From Toxotes chatareus (Eukaryota; Chordata; Actinopteri; Toxotidae), in NCBI GenBank assembly GCA_016801885.1, contig CM028896.1, positions 3,658,001-3,722,000 on the forward strand: a DNA stretch of 64,000 nucleotides. Direction: 5' to 3'. Position 1 is the stretch's first letter. Each line of letters opens with the position of its first letter. Below are positions 35,628 to 50,699 of the stretch, piece by piece. Made by a program: the position numbers and the translations under genes. The notes under the pieces are model-generated. The model was not told where the DNA came from, did not search any database, and saw only the letters and a list, made by a program, of their open reading frames with translations.

Positions 35628-38600
35628 GAAACATTAAATCCCATCTCAGCCGCCATCCCAGGCTCCCATACTGTTCTCGTGTTTTTTTCCTCTCCTCATG
35701 CATAGCTTCCTCCTCTCCCCTGCTTCCCCTTCACATTTTTTCTGCTCTCCATCAGCCCTCGCACTAAACGTAAGGTGACAGTCCGTAGCCAGAGAGGGTT
35801 AGATCAACACAGAAGGAGAGAAAGAGAGGGAGACAGAAAGACCAGAGGGTGAGCAAGCCTCTCGACAAGAGGAGAGGGAATGAGATCAAGATTAAAAAAA
35901 TAAAAGTAAAAAGGTTTTAGTTGCAAAAAGGTTTTAGGCCAATAAGGGAGATTGTTGCCAATTTTACATTTTCACTAGTTTTTTTTCCACATGTTTCTGA
36001 TATTTCTGATATTAGACTACTGCATATAATCTAGATGGCCAAAAGTGTGTGGACACACAACAATGTGGACATTCAAACCCGTATGTGAAGAGGCTTTCAA
36101 CAAGATTTTGGAAGATGGCGGCAAGGATGTGTTCACATTCAGCCATACACCAACTTTCAGTAATAATACAAAGAGAAATCCATTACAGAAGGAAAAAAGA
36201 GGCCGACTTCTCCACTGAGTTTGCAGCCACATGTTGCTTTTGAATAAAAGACTAACCATTTTCTGTGCTGGAAAAAAAGATTCTGCTTATTTTATTGCTT
36301 TTACTGCCTAAATATAAATTCCTCTGCTGAAGTTTTTGAGGGTTTTGGAGAGGCACTCTGGAAAATGCAGGAAAGCAGTGACTACACTAGAAGTAGATGA
36401 AGCAGGCTGAGGGAAAGTGGATGTACAGAAAAGTCTGATAAGGATTATTCTTCTCAGCTAAGTGCCCAGTATATTACCTCATCGCCATGTGGATAAAGAA
36501 CATGGATATGGGTCCATGCAACAGATGGAATATTCAATTACAGGCTGAATCAGAGGTAAAATTAGACAGGAGCGAGGGAGGAAAAGGAGGAGCAGGAGAG
36601 TGATGTGCTGTCACGGGATGAAGAGAGGGAGATGTTCCTCTGATGCATCATGGGAAACCTCATGCAAAGTCGATAGAAACTGTTTTTTTTTTTTTCTTGG
36701 ACAGCAGGATCTGAGTTTATTACATGATTAGGACATGTGATTTGCTGACAGGCTGTGTCATCTGTAGAAGCACTCCGCAGCTGTGTGATGTTAAAACAGG
36801 GCCGCTTTTGATGTCGCCAACTGACAGTTTTGAGGATTTTTTAAAAAGAGACTTGACATAAATCAAAACACTATCTGCTAATCTCGTCTGAGCTCGTGGG
36901 CTGGTGCAGTGGGCTGACACGCTCATGCTGACAGAAGAAAACTGTTTATTACTGAATTAAGGGGCATACATCCAAATTTAGGACACTTAGCAGAATATTA
37001 CATGAGTAATAGTAAACGTTCATAGTAATGGTCCACTGTCAACCCTAAATGTCTCCCTTCCCATTTCATTCATTTTATTTAAAATGATTTCTATCTTTAA
37101 TATGAATCCATAATGTGATTTAGTTCCTGTCTTTTTAGTGAATTTTTCAAGAAACCTTGTCATATACTCATCATACTACTCTCTGCAGCAAAGCCAACCA
37201 AGAAAATAGCACCTAAAGGAGGCTGCATTAAAAAAAACACGAACCATGAACCATGTTTTATGTTCTAGTTTCCATTCACACACCCTGTTTTTCCCAATTT
37301 GAATACAGCAAATTCTTTGCATGATCGAAGAAGGAAAATATAAATAAATAAAAACGACAAGGCAAAGTGGGATGGAGGTAAAAAGTGAACAGTAAATATG
37401 GGGCTTACAGTAGGTGCAAAGTATTGTTGCCTTAAACCTCTCAAATCCTCTTATCAGACACACACAGAGGACAAAACTGCTCTTTATGATGTACAAACAA
37501 CAGCCTGCAAGGTAAAACAAAAACAAAAAAAAAGAACCAAAAAAAAAAAAACCTCTCTTATAATACACAGTTACATTCACTGTGAAGTTTAGTCAGGGTT
37601 TTTCTTTTTTGTTCTGAGGCTCCCCGGAGATATTTCACTTTATATTCAGCTTATTTTCCCGCAGGGTCAAATGCCCCTTGAAAAGAATCTACAAATCCAC
37701 TAATCTGAAAACTTCCGAAATTTATCTTCCGGTGAAGTGAGGCAGCATCCTTCAATTTCATTTTGTCACATTGTCTAAATGTCTGCTGCGAAATGTTGGC
37801 AGATCGGGTGAAAAATTCAAACATGCAAAATAAAAAAAGAACCCAAAACAAACCCCAAAAAAACTTTAGGTAAGGAAAATCCTTTTAATGTCAACTTAAA
37901 CTATTCTCACCCACCATTAACACAGCCGCCAGGTCTCCTTTCGTGTGCTTTGCTTTTCTTTTCTTTTCCGCCATTAAAAAAGAAACAAGCTCATAATTCA
38001 CTTGCTATAAGCGCATTTGAGACCATGTTATTTCAGGAATTCAAAGGATATGTTTTCAGCTTTGCTCATTATTTGAAGATGATGACGGTAAACAAAATAC
38101 TGTGGCACCATTTCAAGGTGTCTGAACCTTAATTACATTTTTAATAAACTCCCTGGCATGCGTGTGTATGAATGTGTGCGTGTGTTTATGCGCACAAATG
38201 ACCCACTAGGAAAAGCATTTTATTTGTTTGTGTGCTTCTCTGCTTTCACTAAAGGGTAATTTGCGGACACACTGGCACAGCAACACACTCACAGACATGC
38301 AGTTACTGTACATGCACATACAAACAAATGCACAAGCACACACACGTACGCTTGGATGGCCAGATGCTACATGGGCCCGTATCTGGTGAACTCTAAGACA
38401 CGTTGATATTGAAGCTTCTAATGGCCATCATTAATCACATGATACTAAATCACTTTAGGGATAGAGAGGGACGGGGAGAGAAGGGGGGGCAGGAAATAAA
38501 ATGGAAAATATGATAGAAGACAAAGGTAAGAGAGAGTGAAAATGAATCTAAGAAAGAGGCAAGCAGAAAGTGAGACGGGGGCAGAGAGGAAGAAAGAGAG

Positions 38601-38648
38601 ATTTGGGGATCAATAACTTGCTATGATAACATTGATTTTACAGATTGT

Positions 38649-38682
<34 letters not shown>

Positions 38683-41600
38683 GCACACACATACCAGCCC
38701 CTTCTTTTATTTATTTTTCCACGGCTCTTGTACCAGCTTGTTTGCGATATCTGCTCCCAGCAGCTCGGAGGGTGTATTGCAATTTGTGGAGCCTGGTGTG
38801 ATCATGTGATAAACAGTCGCCTTTAACCTCCAAGAACAGGGGGAGAATCCAATATAACAGGAGCGGACTCTGTTGATTTCAAATGATATTTCAGGGTTTT
38901 TTCACGATAACAATTTGGTATGTTGAAGAAATATTAAATTATCAATTGATGTGACAGAGAACTACATGGTTGGCAGTACTGTCTTTGAAAAACTGTTCAT
39001 TTAGGGTCCATCTGTTTAATTTTATTTATTGAGAGGCTTCATTCTTGACATTTTGGAATGGCATCATGCTGCATCCTGAGACAACTGAAATGTGACGGCT
39101 TCTGTAATGTCTTCCCATGATCTGGTTTTTCTGTCCTGGGGCGATTCGGTTATGCTACGCTGCACTAACATATTGTACCTCTTTGGTTGCTTAGACCTCA
39201 CATCAGCTGCTCTGCTCTCTCTCGCTTCATTTCTAGTTGTGAGTTTGTTCTGACGCCTCAGTCACTGTTAACTTCTTCCCATTGCTCTTTGGATCTAACT
39301 TCTTCACAGCAGACACTGCAGCATTGTTGGTTTTGATTTCAGTCACGCTTGCTGACAAGTTACATAATCATGACATAAACAACTCAACAAGATTCAATAC
39401 TGGTAATATCTCGTTAACAATTTTAGTGGCGTTAACATGAATCATGTGATGTCGCACGGCCCCAGAACAGAACAGAATAGAAAAAAAAAAGTGTGAGATT
39501 CTCTCTCTTTCCTGCCTCTGGCTTGTGGTTTGCTGATCATGTGGCGAGACCAAAGGCAGCACCCTTATCATTACTTGTACAGACGTATGAACACGTCCCA
39601 TTTATAAACAGTCAACAACACTGAGGCAAAGCACTTCAGCCTTGAATGTGACCCAAAAAAACCAAAAAGCACACATCAGCAAGGCTGCCATCAGAATGAC
39701 TAGCTTCACTGTGTGTGTGTCTGTGTGTATGTTTTGTGAGCACATCACATAACCACTGTGTGAAGGGTAAATGACTGGTTTTGATACTGCCAGGGGAAAT
39801 TCCCCGGTCAGATTATATACAGATCAATTTTCATGTGGGTTTAGGGGTAGTCAGATGTTGCTATGCATTTATCATAGCTTGTGTACACACACACACACAC
39901 ACAAGTATGCACATAAAGACATCTGCAACCTTCTGAATATATTATATTAACTGAGTCACAAACAAGAAATGAAGTGGATTACTTTCACCATGACAGTCAG
40001 TGAAATTTTTCTTGTTGTGTCATTGAACTCTTTCATCAGTTTGGCCTTTATTTCTGAAGAAAACCAATAAGCTAAGTAAAGGTGATTATTATGCTTACTA
40101 GACGTTTGGATGTGTAAAGAAAATACAGTAAAACATTTGCTAAGTGAGAATTACTAATTACAGTTGGCAGTCACCTGTTTTACATTTTGAATTTGCATTT
40201 TATGCATTTAGCAGATGCTCATACTGTTTACACGGTGGTTTAAAATGAGCATAACATAGAGGCTGGATGGGAAATTTTTTTTTTTTTTTTCCTGTAAAGA
40301 TAAAAGGAAGGTCAGGTGCACTGAGAGATGGATGGTAAGGCGAGAAAATCGTGAAGCGATTCTTCAAGAGCTGAATTTCTATTCAAGAGGGAAGACGGGG
40401 AGCGACTGTCAGTCTAACTGGAGCGGGAGGTCTGTTCTCCCGCTGGAGAGCACACGCTGAAGAGAGGTGGAGCAATGACACCATCGCTACAAGGAAGAGA
40501 AAACACAAGGCTGCTCACTGCAGCTTTGATGCATCGCACCGGTGCGACTCAAAAAGCTTGTATGCTTCCACCAGGGCTTTGAATCTGACACTAGAGAGCT
40601 GGTGGCAGAGGGAAGGAAGGTTGATACCAAGGAAAGATTTGGAGAAGTTAAAGTAGGAAGGGGTGCAACCACGGTAACAGTTTGTCCCAGTAGCAAAGCA
40701 AGAAAATCACTTGGTGCCCAAAATGTGTCTATGAAGCAGTTGACAGGAGATTTTAAGAGGATTATTATTCTGCATTCGGAAAGAAGTTAACAGTTGTCAA
40801 GAAGAAATAAACAGACTACTTGCTCTAGGTTTAGAAATATATGTTCTTACATACCACTAAGCTCCTCCCAAAAGGTAGAGTTTATCTACCCTCAACCACA
40901 TTACCACTAAAAGAAGAACTGAGTGGCTTAGCCTGTGTACAGCAGCCTTAATGCCTTGCCTTAGTTTATGTAACCTGCTTTTAAAGAGCAACACAACTAC
41001 ACTGAACAATCTGCCATGTTTGAAGAAAGTCTGAATAGCCATTAAACCAGAGATCAAATGAATAATGACATCCTGTGTCAGACTTACTCCGCTGCCTTCA
41101 GCCTATGACACCAGTATGCAATCGACTAAGTTGTGTTCCATTTACTCGTGAGGCCATTAATCCCAATTTAATGGCTAAGCTTTGCATCTGAATTCCCTTC
41201 CAATAGCCCGTAATACCTTCCACCTCTAAGGACAGAAGGGTAAGTGAGGATCTACGAAAGCTTGATTCTCACATGTGTTTCAAAAGCTGTACACATTGCC
41301 TCTGACATGGCTATATCCTGTATTATGAATTTTATAACAGGCATCTGTCCGGCTTCCTATATCCAAAGGATATCTGCAGATATGAAAAACTGTTGTCGTG
41401 AAGAAACCTCAAATGAATAATTCATCATTTTCAAACTGCAATGGACAGCAGACAGTGTCTCCCAGGTAATGTGTCCTGTGTCTGGAAACAAGTCAGACCT
41501 CTGAGATTGAATTCTGTAATGACACTAGCTGCCAGATCTAATAAGCTCTGCTAATACATTTTCTAAAAGGCTATTTGATGCTAGAGGTGTTTGACATTAG

Positions 41601-43451
41601 CCCGTCATTAACCCGGAGGTCACAGGATCAAGACAGTGAGGACAAAGCAGGAATTTTCAGCACATGGCAGGGGGCAGTTTCACATGGTGGACAGAAAGAT
41701 CAAACTTTGTTTTATCTCTGCTGAATTTATTTCACAGCTGTAGCTTCTACGATCAATTTGCAGATTATAATTTCACATATAATTACGATAAGATTGTAAA
41801 TGCTGACGCATTGTTTAAGATGTAACTACCCAACAGAGTGTAAAGCATTTAAAATTAGATTCACCTCCATCAAAAGCCTCATTACAATAATGCTAATATT
41901 CATTATGAATTATTAGTAAATATTTTACTTTTATAAGTTTATTTTTCTTTTTTCACTTGCATTGAAGGAGCTGTATTGTTTTTAACACTCTCTTCTTATA
42001 AGTTTAATGAAATTACATTGAGAGACCTCCGGCTTTGTGACATATATCACCCTGTTTGCACCGACAAACACAGCAACTATTACACACGCACACACACCAC
42101 AGACCTACTCTCAAGACTACTTTCAGGAATGAGCAATGTTTGGGACATATTCATTTTCAAAGCAGTATCACATTTCAAAGACAAATATTAAGTCAAATCC
42201 TTTCATTCAGTGTCAGATGAATGACACACCCACCTGTAATTACCTTTAATGTCTAACTCTCTGTAAAAAAAACTGTAATAACACACTGTTGCATGTTTGA
42301 GTGTGTGTACACAGTGAGTTTGGCTTTGAATGGATTAGTTCATACATGTGTCACTGCATATGCCAAAGCTATCTTTATATGTTTGAAAATGTGTACACTT
42401 TGTGTTCATGCATCTTACATATTGTGTGTTTCCATTCTCATTTGTGTGTGTGTGTGTGTACTGCAAGAGTGAGTGAGTGTCTCCCTGGGAGTGTTATGTA
42501 TCTAATTGCTGTATGCTTTAATAATTTACATTCCCTACTCTCTGATGCCCATCACTAAGAAATGAGGGAATTACCCCCAGATGCATGTGTGTGTGTGTGT
42601 GTGTATGTGTGTGTGCGTGTGTGTGCATGTGGGTGTGTTTGTGCACATATGATTGTGTCTGTGCATGTGCCGGCTTTGATGTGCTCATATGTCCTTGAGA
42701 AAGTGTGTGTTTGAAAGTTTGTATTCGTGCACATATCCCTCACATGTCTGAGCGTATCACTGCAAGCCTCCCTGTGAGATCATGAATGTGAGTGTGCATG
42801 CATGGCCCTGCCGAGTATGAGTGTGTGTGTGTGTTCTCTGAACCTCTTCCGACCATTACGGTAAGTGTACATTATTCATTGTGGCCTGCCAAGATCATTA
42901 TCAACAGAGAGCAAAGACGGACAGAAGGAAATGAAAGGTTGGTCGGAGGAGCAACGGAAGCATGTTTTTGTCCTGTTAGATAAATGGCGCAACATTTCAC
43001 CTTATGTTGCTGACTCCAGCTTAATCATACTATATTTTATCTGACTTCTTGGTAACTAACCACCTGGACCCTACTGTTTCTCATATTCCCCTCAAGCCCT
43101 CTGTCAAGAGGCTTCATAGTGAGATAAAACATTTTCCTAATGATGTAAAAAGTTGATGTAAAAAGTCACATAACATTTATGTTGTTAAGGTCATGTGTTT
43201 CTATATTTTGGTCCAGATCTGGTGGAAGATAATACTAAATCTGCATTGCACACAAGAGCTGTACTTATGTTTTACGACAAATTAATCATTTATGTTATCA
43301 GACTACTTCCTTTTATTTTTCTATTATAAGAGCTAACCAGTCTTGTGTAGGATTTTTTTGGCCTTGGCAGAGATATGCGCTCTACTGAGTGCCATTGTAG
43401 CGTGTTATTTTGTTTTACAGCTTAACTGAGGCTACATCTTACTGCACCAGG
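35628..43451. other. intronic stretch without genes
   Basis: Includes purine-rich runs (35810-35885, 38458-38610), a TC/AC array (38649-38690), a CA run (39884-39902) and interrupted GT clusters (42300-42840). At 40185-40245 TTATGCATTTAGCAGATGCT resembles a conserved core found in common fish repeats; this is a weak match. No exon recognised. Confidence 0.55.
38649..38690. repeat. compound (TC)n(AC)n microsatellite
   Basis: About 8 TC units passing into about 12 AC units with one G interruption. Confidence 0.95.
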
Positions 43452-43489
43452 ACTCTAATGCATCTTGAGGCATCAAGATGCATTAGAGT
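43452..43489. repeat. perfect inverted repeat, 17-base arms, 4-base loop
   Basis: Arm 43452-43468 (ACTCTAATGCATCTTGA) is the exact complement of arm 43473-43489, with GGCA between. The octamer TACATCTT occurs on both sides (43433-43440 and 43493-43500). Confidence 0.95.
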
Positions 43490-43500
43490 ACATACATCTT

Positions 43501-46500
43501 TGTTAGCGTTTTCCTGGTTGTAAGCCTCAGATATTTGGCATTTTTGTAAAATGAGTCATCTTAATTAGAATGTGCTATAAAATTAATACTATACCTGGAC
43601 CTCATAAAGGTGGCTAATGAGGGCTGCTTGCATCTGTAAGTACTTTGTACCCTATGCTATTGTATTCTATTGTCTTCTCTTCTGGCCACTGCATGAAAAC
43701 ATGTGCAGTTTGCTTCATCTATATTTGCACAGTAACGAGCCATTGGGGAAATGGATAACAATTTATTTCATGAGTAATTGCTGAGTAACTTTCTAATAAT
43801 TTCCAAGATGTTTCTCTGAAAGAAGTCTTATTTATAGGAAAAATTAAAGGAGGGTTTAACTGATGCATGTTCAGTAAATAAGTTCCAATTAAGAGCTAAC
43901 GTAACTCCAAGAATCTTTCAGTCACAACAATGCACAACATGTCAGCTGAAAGATAACGCAGAAAATAATAACGTAAAATGAGTCCAAAGGCAAACATATA
44001 TTCACATGCATCCAATTTTCCCATAATTAGCATCATAATTACATTGTTACTTCCTGGGGAAATATATGGAAAATATTTGTCAGTTATACACCTGTAAAAT
44101 AAAGCAGGAAATATAGCAAGTCAGTGCAACGTGCAATTAGCATTTCTTATTTCAATATGATTAAAAAAAAAAAAAAAAAAGGGTAGCAAGTGGCATATAT
44201 CATATAATACACACACTCACACACACAGAAAAACCACCTGTGTCATTGCAAGAATAATGCTCCCTGTCAGCAAGAAGGTTATTGCCCTGCTAAATTGCTC
44301 AAGCTTTTTGCCTTTTCATTTTCTTTGGTTTGTGTTTCAAGAAACAATAGTCTTAAATGATTTTGTCGTGATGAGTTGCATGCCCAGTACAACACCGCAA
44401 TGTTATTATTAATTTTGTCTTCATTTCCCAAAAGCATTTTCACACTGTCAACCATCTCTCTTTTCATTGTAAGTCAGTACTATAAAATACCATCGGGAAA
44501 CTCTGCCTAAAGCAAAAGTCAATTAGGTTAATTATTTCTTAATAAGCTTTAGAAAGATAATACAACAGGACTGCAGAGGCAAGACAGCGTTTTTCAATTT
44601 AATGCTTCAGCTATAAAAACAGAATATGATTGTAACTATGAGACGGATGGGGAGGGGACAGATGCAAGACAGGAGGGGAGGGGAGGAAGGAGAGACAATT
44701 CAAAGATAAGAGAGGAAGAAAAAACCCATAGAGGGATATACACGAAGAACCTAAGGCCAACAAATCCAATTTGAATTTCGAGCCTAATCTTAAATTCTGA
44801 ATGTCTACATTGCAATTTGCTAAATGACCACACTGAATTTGTGTGATTACACAGAGTAAACATCTGCTGCCATTATAACACTGGTTGTCACAGAAACAAG
44901 TCAGGCGTGAAAACGCTGAGTAAGGCTACGTTTTCTATCCAGCAACACCGTATTAGTATGAACAATGAGTTCTGTTACTCTTTGTATTATCTAGCAGCAG
45001 AAAGCATGTGTCATACAAAACAATGCCAACAACAGGACAGGCTGTTATTCTCTTGTAGGTTGACTTTTCATAAATGAGGTGATGTAAAAGTATGATCAGA
45101 AACAAGCTGCATTTAATTTTATTTTGCTGCTCATATGTGAAATATGAAAAAAGTAACTGGGCCAAACAGTAAAAGATCCATCAGAGATACAGAAGAAAAA
45201 AAAATGACAGAGAGGACACTCAGAGAGTGAAAATGAGGAGTGTGTAAAACTAGGAAAGAAAGAGGGAGAGGACAGAGAGGAAAACAGAGGGAGGGTGAAG
45301 GAGAAATGAGAAAAGCTGAGTATGGAGATGCAGGCAGACTCGGCAGACTGTAGTGTTGCTTTGATGATTTCATCTTTCTCTCTGATTAGCACACAATAAC
45401 TTCCCCTCCAGAGATGCTGAAAGAAATCTGAAATGATTTCTTTTCTCTTCTGAGTTTTCTGATACAGTTAATCTCGCTTTCTCAGACACCTACAGACAAA
45501 CGTGCATGCACACACACAGAGACAGAGACAGACACAGACACACACACCTGATTCTTCTGAAACATTTACAAAGAAATGGAGGTTAAGTAACAAATGTTAC
45601 CTGCCTCTAATGGGCTCTACAAATGTGTAACACACTCAGAGCAGTGAAAGGAGTCACATTAGTTGTGTTATGGCAGATAATTTCATGGTGGATGGGTGCA
45701 AACTAAAATAACTCCAGCTCAATGTAGCGAGCTCCCATCTGAACTAGAGAGCATAAGCATTCAAAGAGCATACAGTGCTTTTTCCATGGTTGCACAGCTC
45801 TCTACGTGTGTTCTTTGGATAATAGAACATTTTTAAAGGCTTTTATTTAACATCTGGATGCACATTTGCATTAAAATACACAATATGATTGGAAATAATG
45901 AAGATTTTTGGCAAATACCTAAACACTGGGAGTATCTGGGCTTTGCACAAGGAGTTCTTATGCGGATGTGTCATCACTATAGCTCAAGAATACGGGCAGT
46001 GTTTGTCAGATAAGGCCACCTTTTTCATAAGCTTGCAATATACCACATTTGGTGAAGACTGGACGATATTTATGGAAGGAGAAATGGGGGGGAAACAAAA
46101 AGTGTTTTTGAATTTCTACAAACAAGAAAATGAAACAAGGCTTTTCCTCCACACACTATTCCCCATTAGATGAAATCACTTATGTGTGAATGTTTCTCCT
46201 CCTGCACCTCCAGCATGCTTAACAGTCAGATGCAGAGACTCATTCTGACACTGAATCAAAGACTAGTTTCACACCTTTGATTAGAGACAAAGACTTTAGG
46301 GTAACAGAGAGAAAGGTGTGAGTACTCTCAAAAATTCAGACTGACGTGTAATGTATTACTGAGCATGCTTCATCACAGTAATGTGCTGGTCTTTGAATTT
46401 ATCATGGTAGAAGACTGTAGACTATTTACATCAAATACTTGTGATTCATTATTCACTTATGTTTCCTGTTCCCTGTATCTTATCATGACTCTGTAATGTG

Positions 46501-49500
46501 AGACAGGAAGTGCACCTGTTTTGTCACTGCTTGGTTATATTCACTCACTTAATTTGATTTATTTGACTTAATTAAAGATGAAGAATACATCTGTATCTGT
46601 AACCTGACATTGAATGAAATCCATTTGAGGCTAAGTGAATGCTTATCACATTCAAAACTAGATGTTTTGCAGTTCCTGAAGGACTGAGTCAGTCAGAGCT
46701 GTAAAGATTACACCTCACAGCAGAGCAGCATTTGACTGGATTCTGTGATTTGCCCTCCAAGTCCCAAAAACAGCCGGGTTCAAACTGTAAAATAGATCAT
46801 TATTATTGTCTATGTGGCTGTCTGTATGTGTGCACATGCTGACTGTTTGAAGCGAAGCCTGCACAAAAAGCTTGAGCCTTCATTGGTGAGCACGCACGCA
46901 CGCACACACACATCATCACCACCACCACCAATGCAGCCCACATTCTTCTTCAGCCAAGACCAACATCTCTGTGTTTTTCCACAATAAGAGCAGTTCATTC
47001 GACACAGGAGCTATGTTTGTTTGAGACTCTCTCTTTCATCCACCCACCGCAACATGTGTGTAGATGCGTCTGTATGGGTGCGTGAGCATGCATGTGTCAG
47101 TGTGTTTTGTGCCATGGAACATCCAGAACGCAGTGTTTGTTTATCCTGAACATGGTGTGGAGTTTCGACTTCACCATTTCCTTTTCTCTAAAGCTTTCTG
47201 ACACATCCTGCATCTACCACTTCTTAATGAACCGTTTCTGGTACGTGTATTTCTATAGATTTAGCACCAGTGAGCTCCATCTACTGTATCTTTTTTTCCA
47301 CTTATTTCCATCTTACTTTTCCTGTCCCTGCTGCTGCTGCTGCGGCTGCTATCTCCCTGTCTTTTCCCAAGCTGTTGTGTGCTGTTGTGAGAATATCTGT
47401 CCTTTGGGACCATCCCATTTAGCCACAGTCCAGGCTCACAGCTGCCTGGTCCCCAGAGAGTGGACCAACAAGCTGGTGTAATTGAGATATCTCCAAGAGG
47501 ACAGCAGTGCTGCAGCTATGTCTTAATACTTGGGCTCTTACAAAACACAATAATCCTTTATTTATCAGAGACAAATGTAGTTTATATATTGTATCGCACT
47601 GCTGCTACTACAGCTGCTCTTGTGGCAAAAACACTGCTAGTGTTAGCTAGTAAGTTTATGTTAAACGCGTCAGAAGAAGCGATACTTTGAGAATCAAGGA
47701 ATTTCAATGGCATTGGTACTGACTGCCAAATTTCTGGTATCGTGAAATCCCTAATCTGAGGTGGGGGCGGGGTGGATGGATGGGCAGAGAGTCCTGGCTT
47801 TGTTTCTCATTTCTTTTTTTTTTTTTTTAAAGAATGGGCAAGAATATTCCCGAACCTTAACCTGTTTATTATAGTACGCCTGTGGATGATCAGCTCCTAA
47901 CCTTAATAAAACACTGAACTTATTCTAACCCTAATGGCTGTAACAGCCTTGGAAGGCACAGACAAATCATGCTTTCTTGCTGAAGGGGTTTCTATGTTGT
48001 TCTGTGTAAAATATGACAACAAAGTGAAAAAAAAAATGTTGCAATAAGTTGATACAGGTGTTTATTATGTTGTGTTCATCCCCTTTTCTAACACACTGAG
48101 CTGACTATTCCTTGCCACTCCCTCAGACGCACCATGAGCATTGCTTCCATGTGTTTATCTTTCATGACATACAGTTGCAATTAACTTTAAGTAGGTGTAT
48201 ATTTGGGTGTTTTGCTGCCTGCATTTAGCTGATTAAGATTAACTTGAACTGACACTGGGTTCACTAATTTCCTCAAGGCCACTTTGACTCAACGCACGAC
48301 TTTACACTGACACAATATTTGCTGTTTCTTTGACTCCAAAATGCCACTGAAGATGTCTTTCTTTGTTTCTATCGAGGCAATGTGCGGCAGATTACTTTCC
48401 TGGAGCACATCTTAAAGGGACAGCAGTCTGCCTGTATATCATCATCTGTTTAATAAGTCAGTGAGTAACTGAGAAACAATCTCCTTTGCAAGTGCAGATT
48501 AGTTTGCTGCATTGAATAGAAATGGCCTGAACAGACTAAATGGAGAAGTCACTTTTATCCTGAAGCGTGAAATTATGTTAGGGCCTAGTCCATTACGCAC
48601 ACATATAAGGATATAGGAGGGAAAATAATATAGTGAGCATGCACACTGTTACAGAAATGCATGAATGCACATATGCATGTTGGATTCTGCATTAACAGTA
48701 TACAGTACTACAGCCATACATGTCCTCATTTTGCTCTCTGCTCTCTAACATATATCAATACCTTCATTTCCTTCCCTGCTCTCTCATTTGTTTTCTCTCA
48801 CTTCCTTTTTATCCACAGACACACACATTGTGCCTCTTTCTGTCATACTCTCTTCCTTGTTACACACACACACACGCACAACTCCACACACATCACAGGT
48901 TATTAAACTCCCTATATCTGAGCAGAGTTGCAGATGAGAGTCAAGGGATGCTTGCTAATTTGCTCACTTCTCTATTGCAGAGCTTTATAGCAGCAATAGA
49001 AAGCTAAAGAATACTGAGGAAACATTTGTACAATTTTAATAAAAGTGTTCAGTGAATGTCATTTATGAAATATATTGTCATAAGAGTCTGGATGTCCTTG
49101 TAAAACTGGAACATCTCTGCACCAGTCACATGCAATATTTTATGTAAAACTTGCCAATGGCTGCTTTGGAATTTAAAATTTCATAATGATGATGACTGAC
49201 AATCTATATTTGATGAGTTGCCCTGGTCATGAAACGTCTCCCACAGAATAGCTAAATGGTTGGAAGAGACAAGGTTATTAATAGTCATATGTTACATACA
49301 GTATCAGACATGAACCCAGTTTCACTTTATTTTGAGTAATACTGGTTGACTTTAATGTTTCAGCAGTGAGCTGTTCACAGCCTGTTTACCTGGAAGGCCG
49401 CTTGTCCTAAAGATTAAATGGAGTTTACCAAGAGTCACTCTAAAACTCTACAAATAATATACATTTTTATCAACATTATCAATAACTATGAGCCATGGCA

Positions 49501-50587
49501 ACTGCTGATATACTTACTTACTTGAACTACATGTTTGAGCGTGCATCATTGGTACCTCGCACCTTTGTTGCAAGGTTCTTTGGGATTCTTTGTGTACTGA
49601 TGGGAGCCATTTTGGGACTGATTGGAGCCAACCTCCCTGTGTATTTACATACAAAGTATGCAAACAAGTACGCAAATGATAATGGTGCTGCAGCTGTTGT
49701 CTACACATTGGTTAAAAAAAAAAAAAAAAAAGTAAAATTGATTAAAAAAAAAAGCATACATATCAGGGACTATAGTGATTAATGTGCCATCTCTCAGTTT
49801 AATGCACAACAGCTTCTTAGTAAACAAGTGGGAAAACAGCGTGACTCACTAATGCATAGAGCTCCACTCAAGTCAGTGTGTTACTCTTATCTATATACTG
49901 TTTTACAGCATATCAAATTTACCAAAGCATCACTTTGTTTTAGATAGCAGCACATTTAAACAGGTTCCCAAGGAAGATAATATAGAAGATACAGCAAACG
50001 CCAAGTACGTGAGAAGCAGGTCTTTGCCTGACAACAAAAAGATGAATTTTGCTCAGATGCTGTTAGTATGATGAAACATGATAAGGAACCTGGGTCCTGT
50101 TTCCTTATCTTCCCCTGCACTACTGTCTTCTCAAGGATTTGTTGAAGTGTATGTATGCACCCATTTGACAATGTGCGAGACTGTTTTTATAATACAGAAA
50201 GCCGAGGAAAGTCGTGGTAACGGTAAACACTTTTCTGTGTCTGTGCTTTGACAAGATGTTTTTGTAGAGTTTCGGTTTTATGTTTGGGACACATTAAACT
50301 GAATGGATGTGACAGGGCTGCCTGAAAGGGTCAGCAGGAGTGGACATTTTTACCTCTCCAAACATTTGACATTTGAATCTCTTTCGCAGCCACACAGACA
50401 CACAGACACACACACACACACACACACAAATACACGCAAGGAAATGGCCGATGAGCATGTTTTCATGGATATCTGACCATTCCTCAGTTGCCTGACGTCA
50501 ATGGAGCAAACTGCTCAACCTCAGCTGGACACTGAGCCAGGAGGAATACTTTCTGGTCAAAGTCTCTCCTTTCCTCTCTCTACCTCT

Positions 50588-50591
<4 letters not shown>
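43501..50591. other. intronic stretch without genes
   Basis: AT-rich intron with A19 (44162-44180), A18 (49714-49731), purine-rich runs (44640-44730, 45190-45320), and CA arrays (48862-48880, 50406-50428). The open frame 49495-49782 has a hydrophobic centre but ends in poly-lysine encoded by the A run and is not convincing. Confidence 0.55.

Positions 50592-50671
<80 letters not shown>
50592..50671. repeat. (AC)40 microsatellite
   Basis: The longest uninterrupted dinucleotide array in the window, with CA-rich continuation to 50699. Confidence 0.98.
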
Positions 50672-50681
<10 letters not shown>

Positions 50682-50699
50682 AGGCACACACACGCATGC

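Noticed and set aside
49495..49782. 95-codon frame with a hydrophobic segment
   Set aside because: It ends in lysines encoded by A runs, has no family match, and hydrophobic stretches are common in T-rich DNA.
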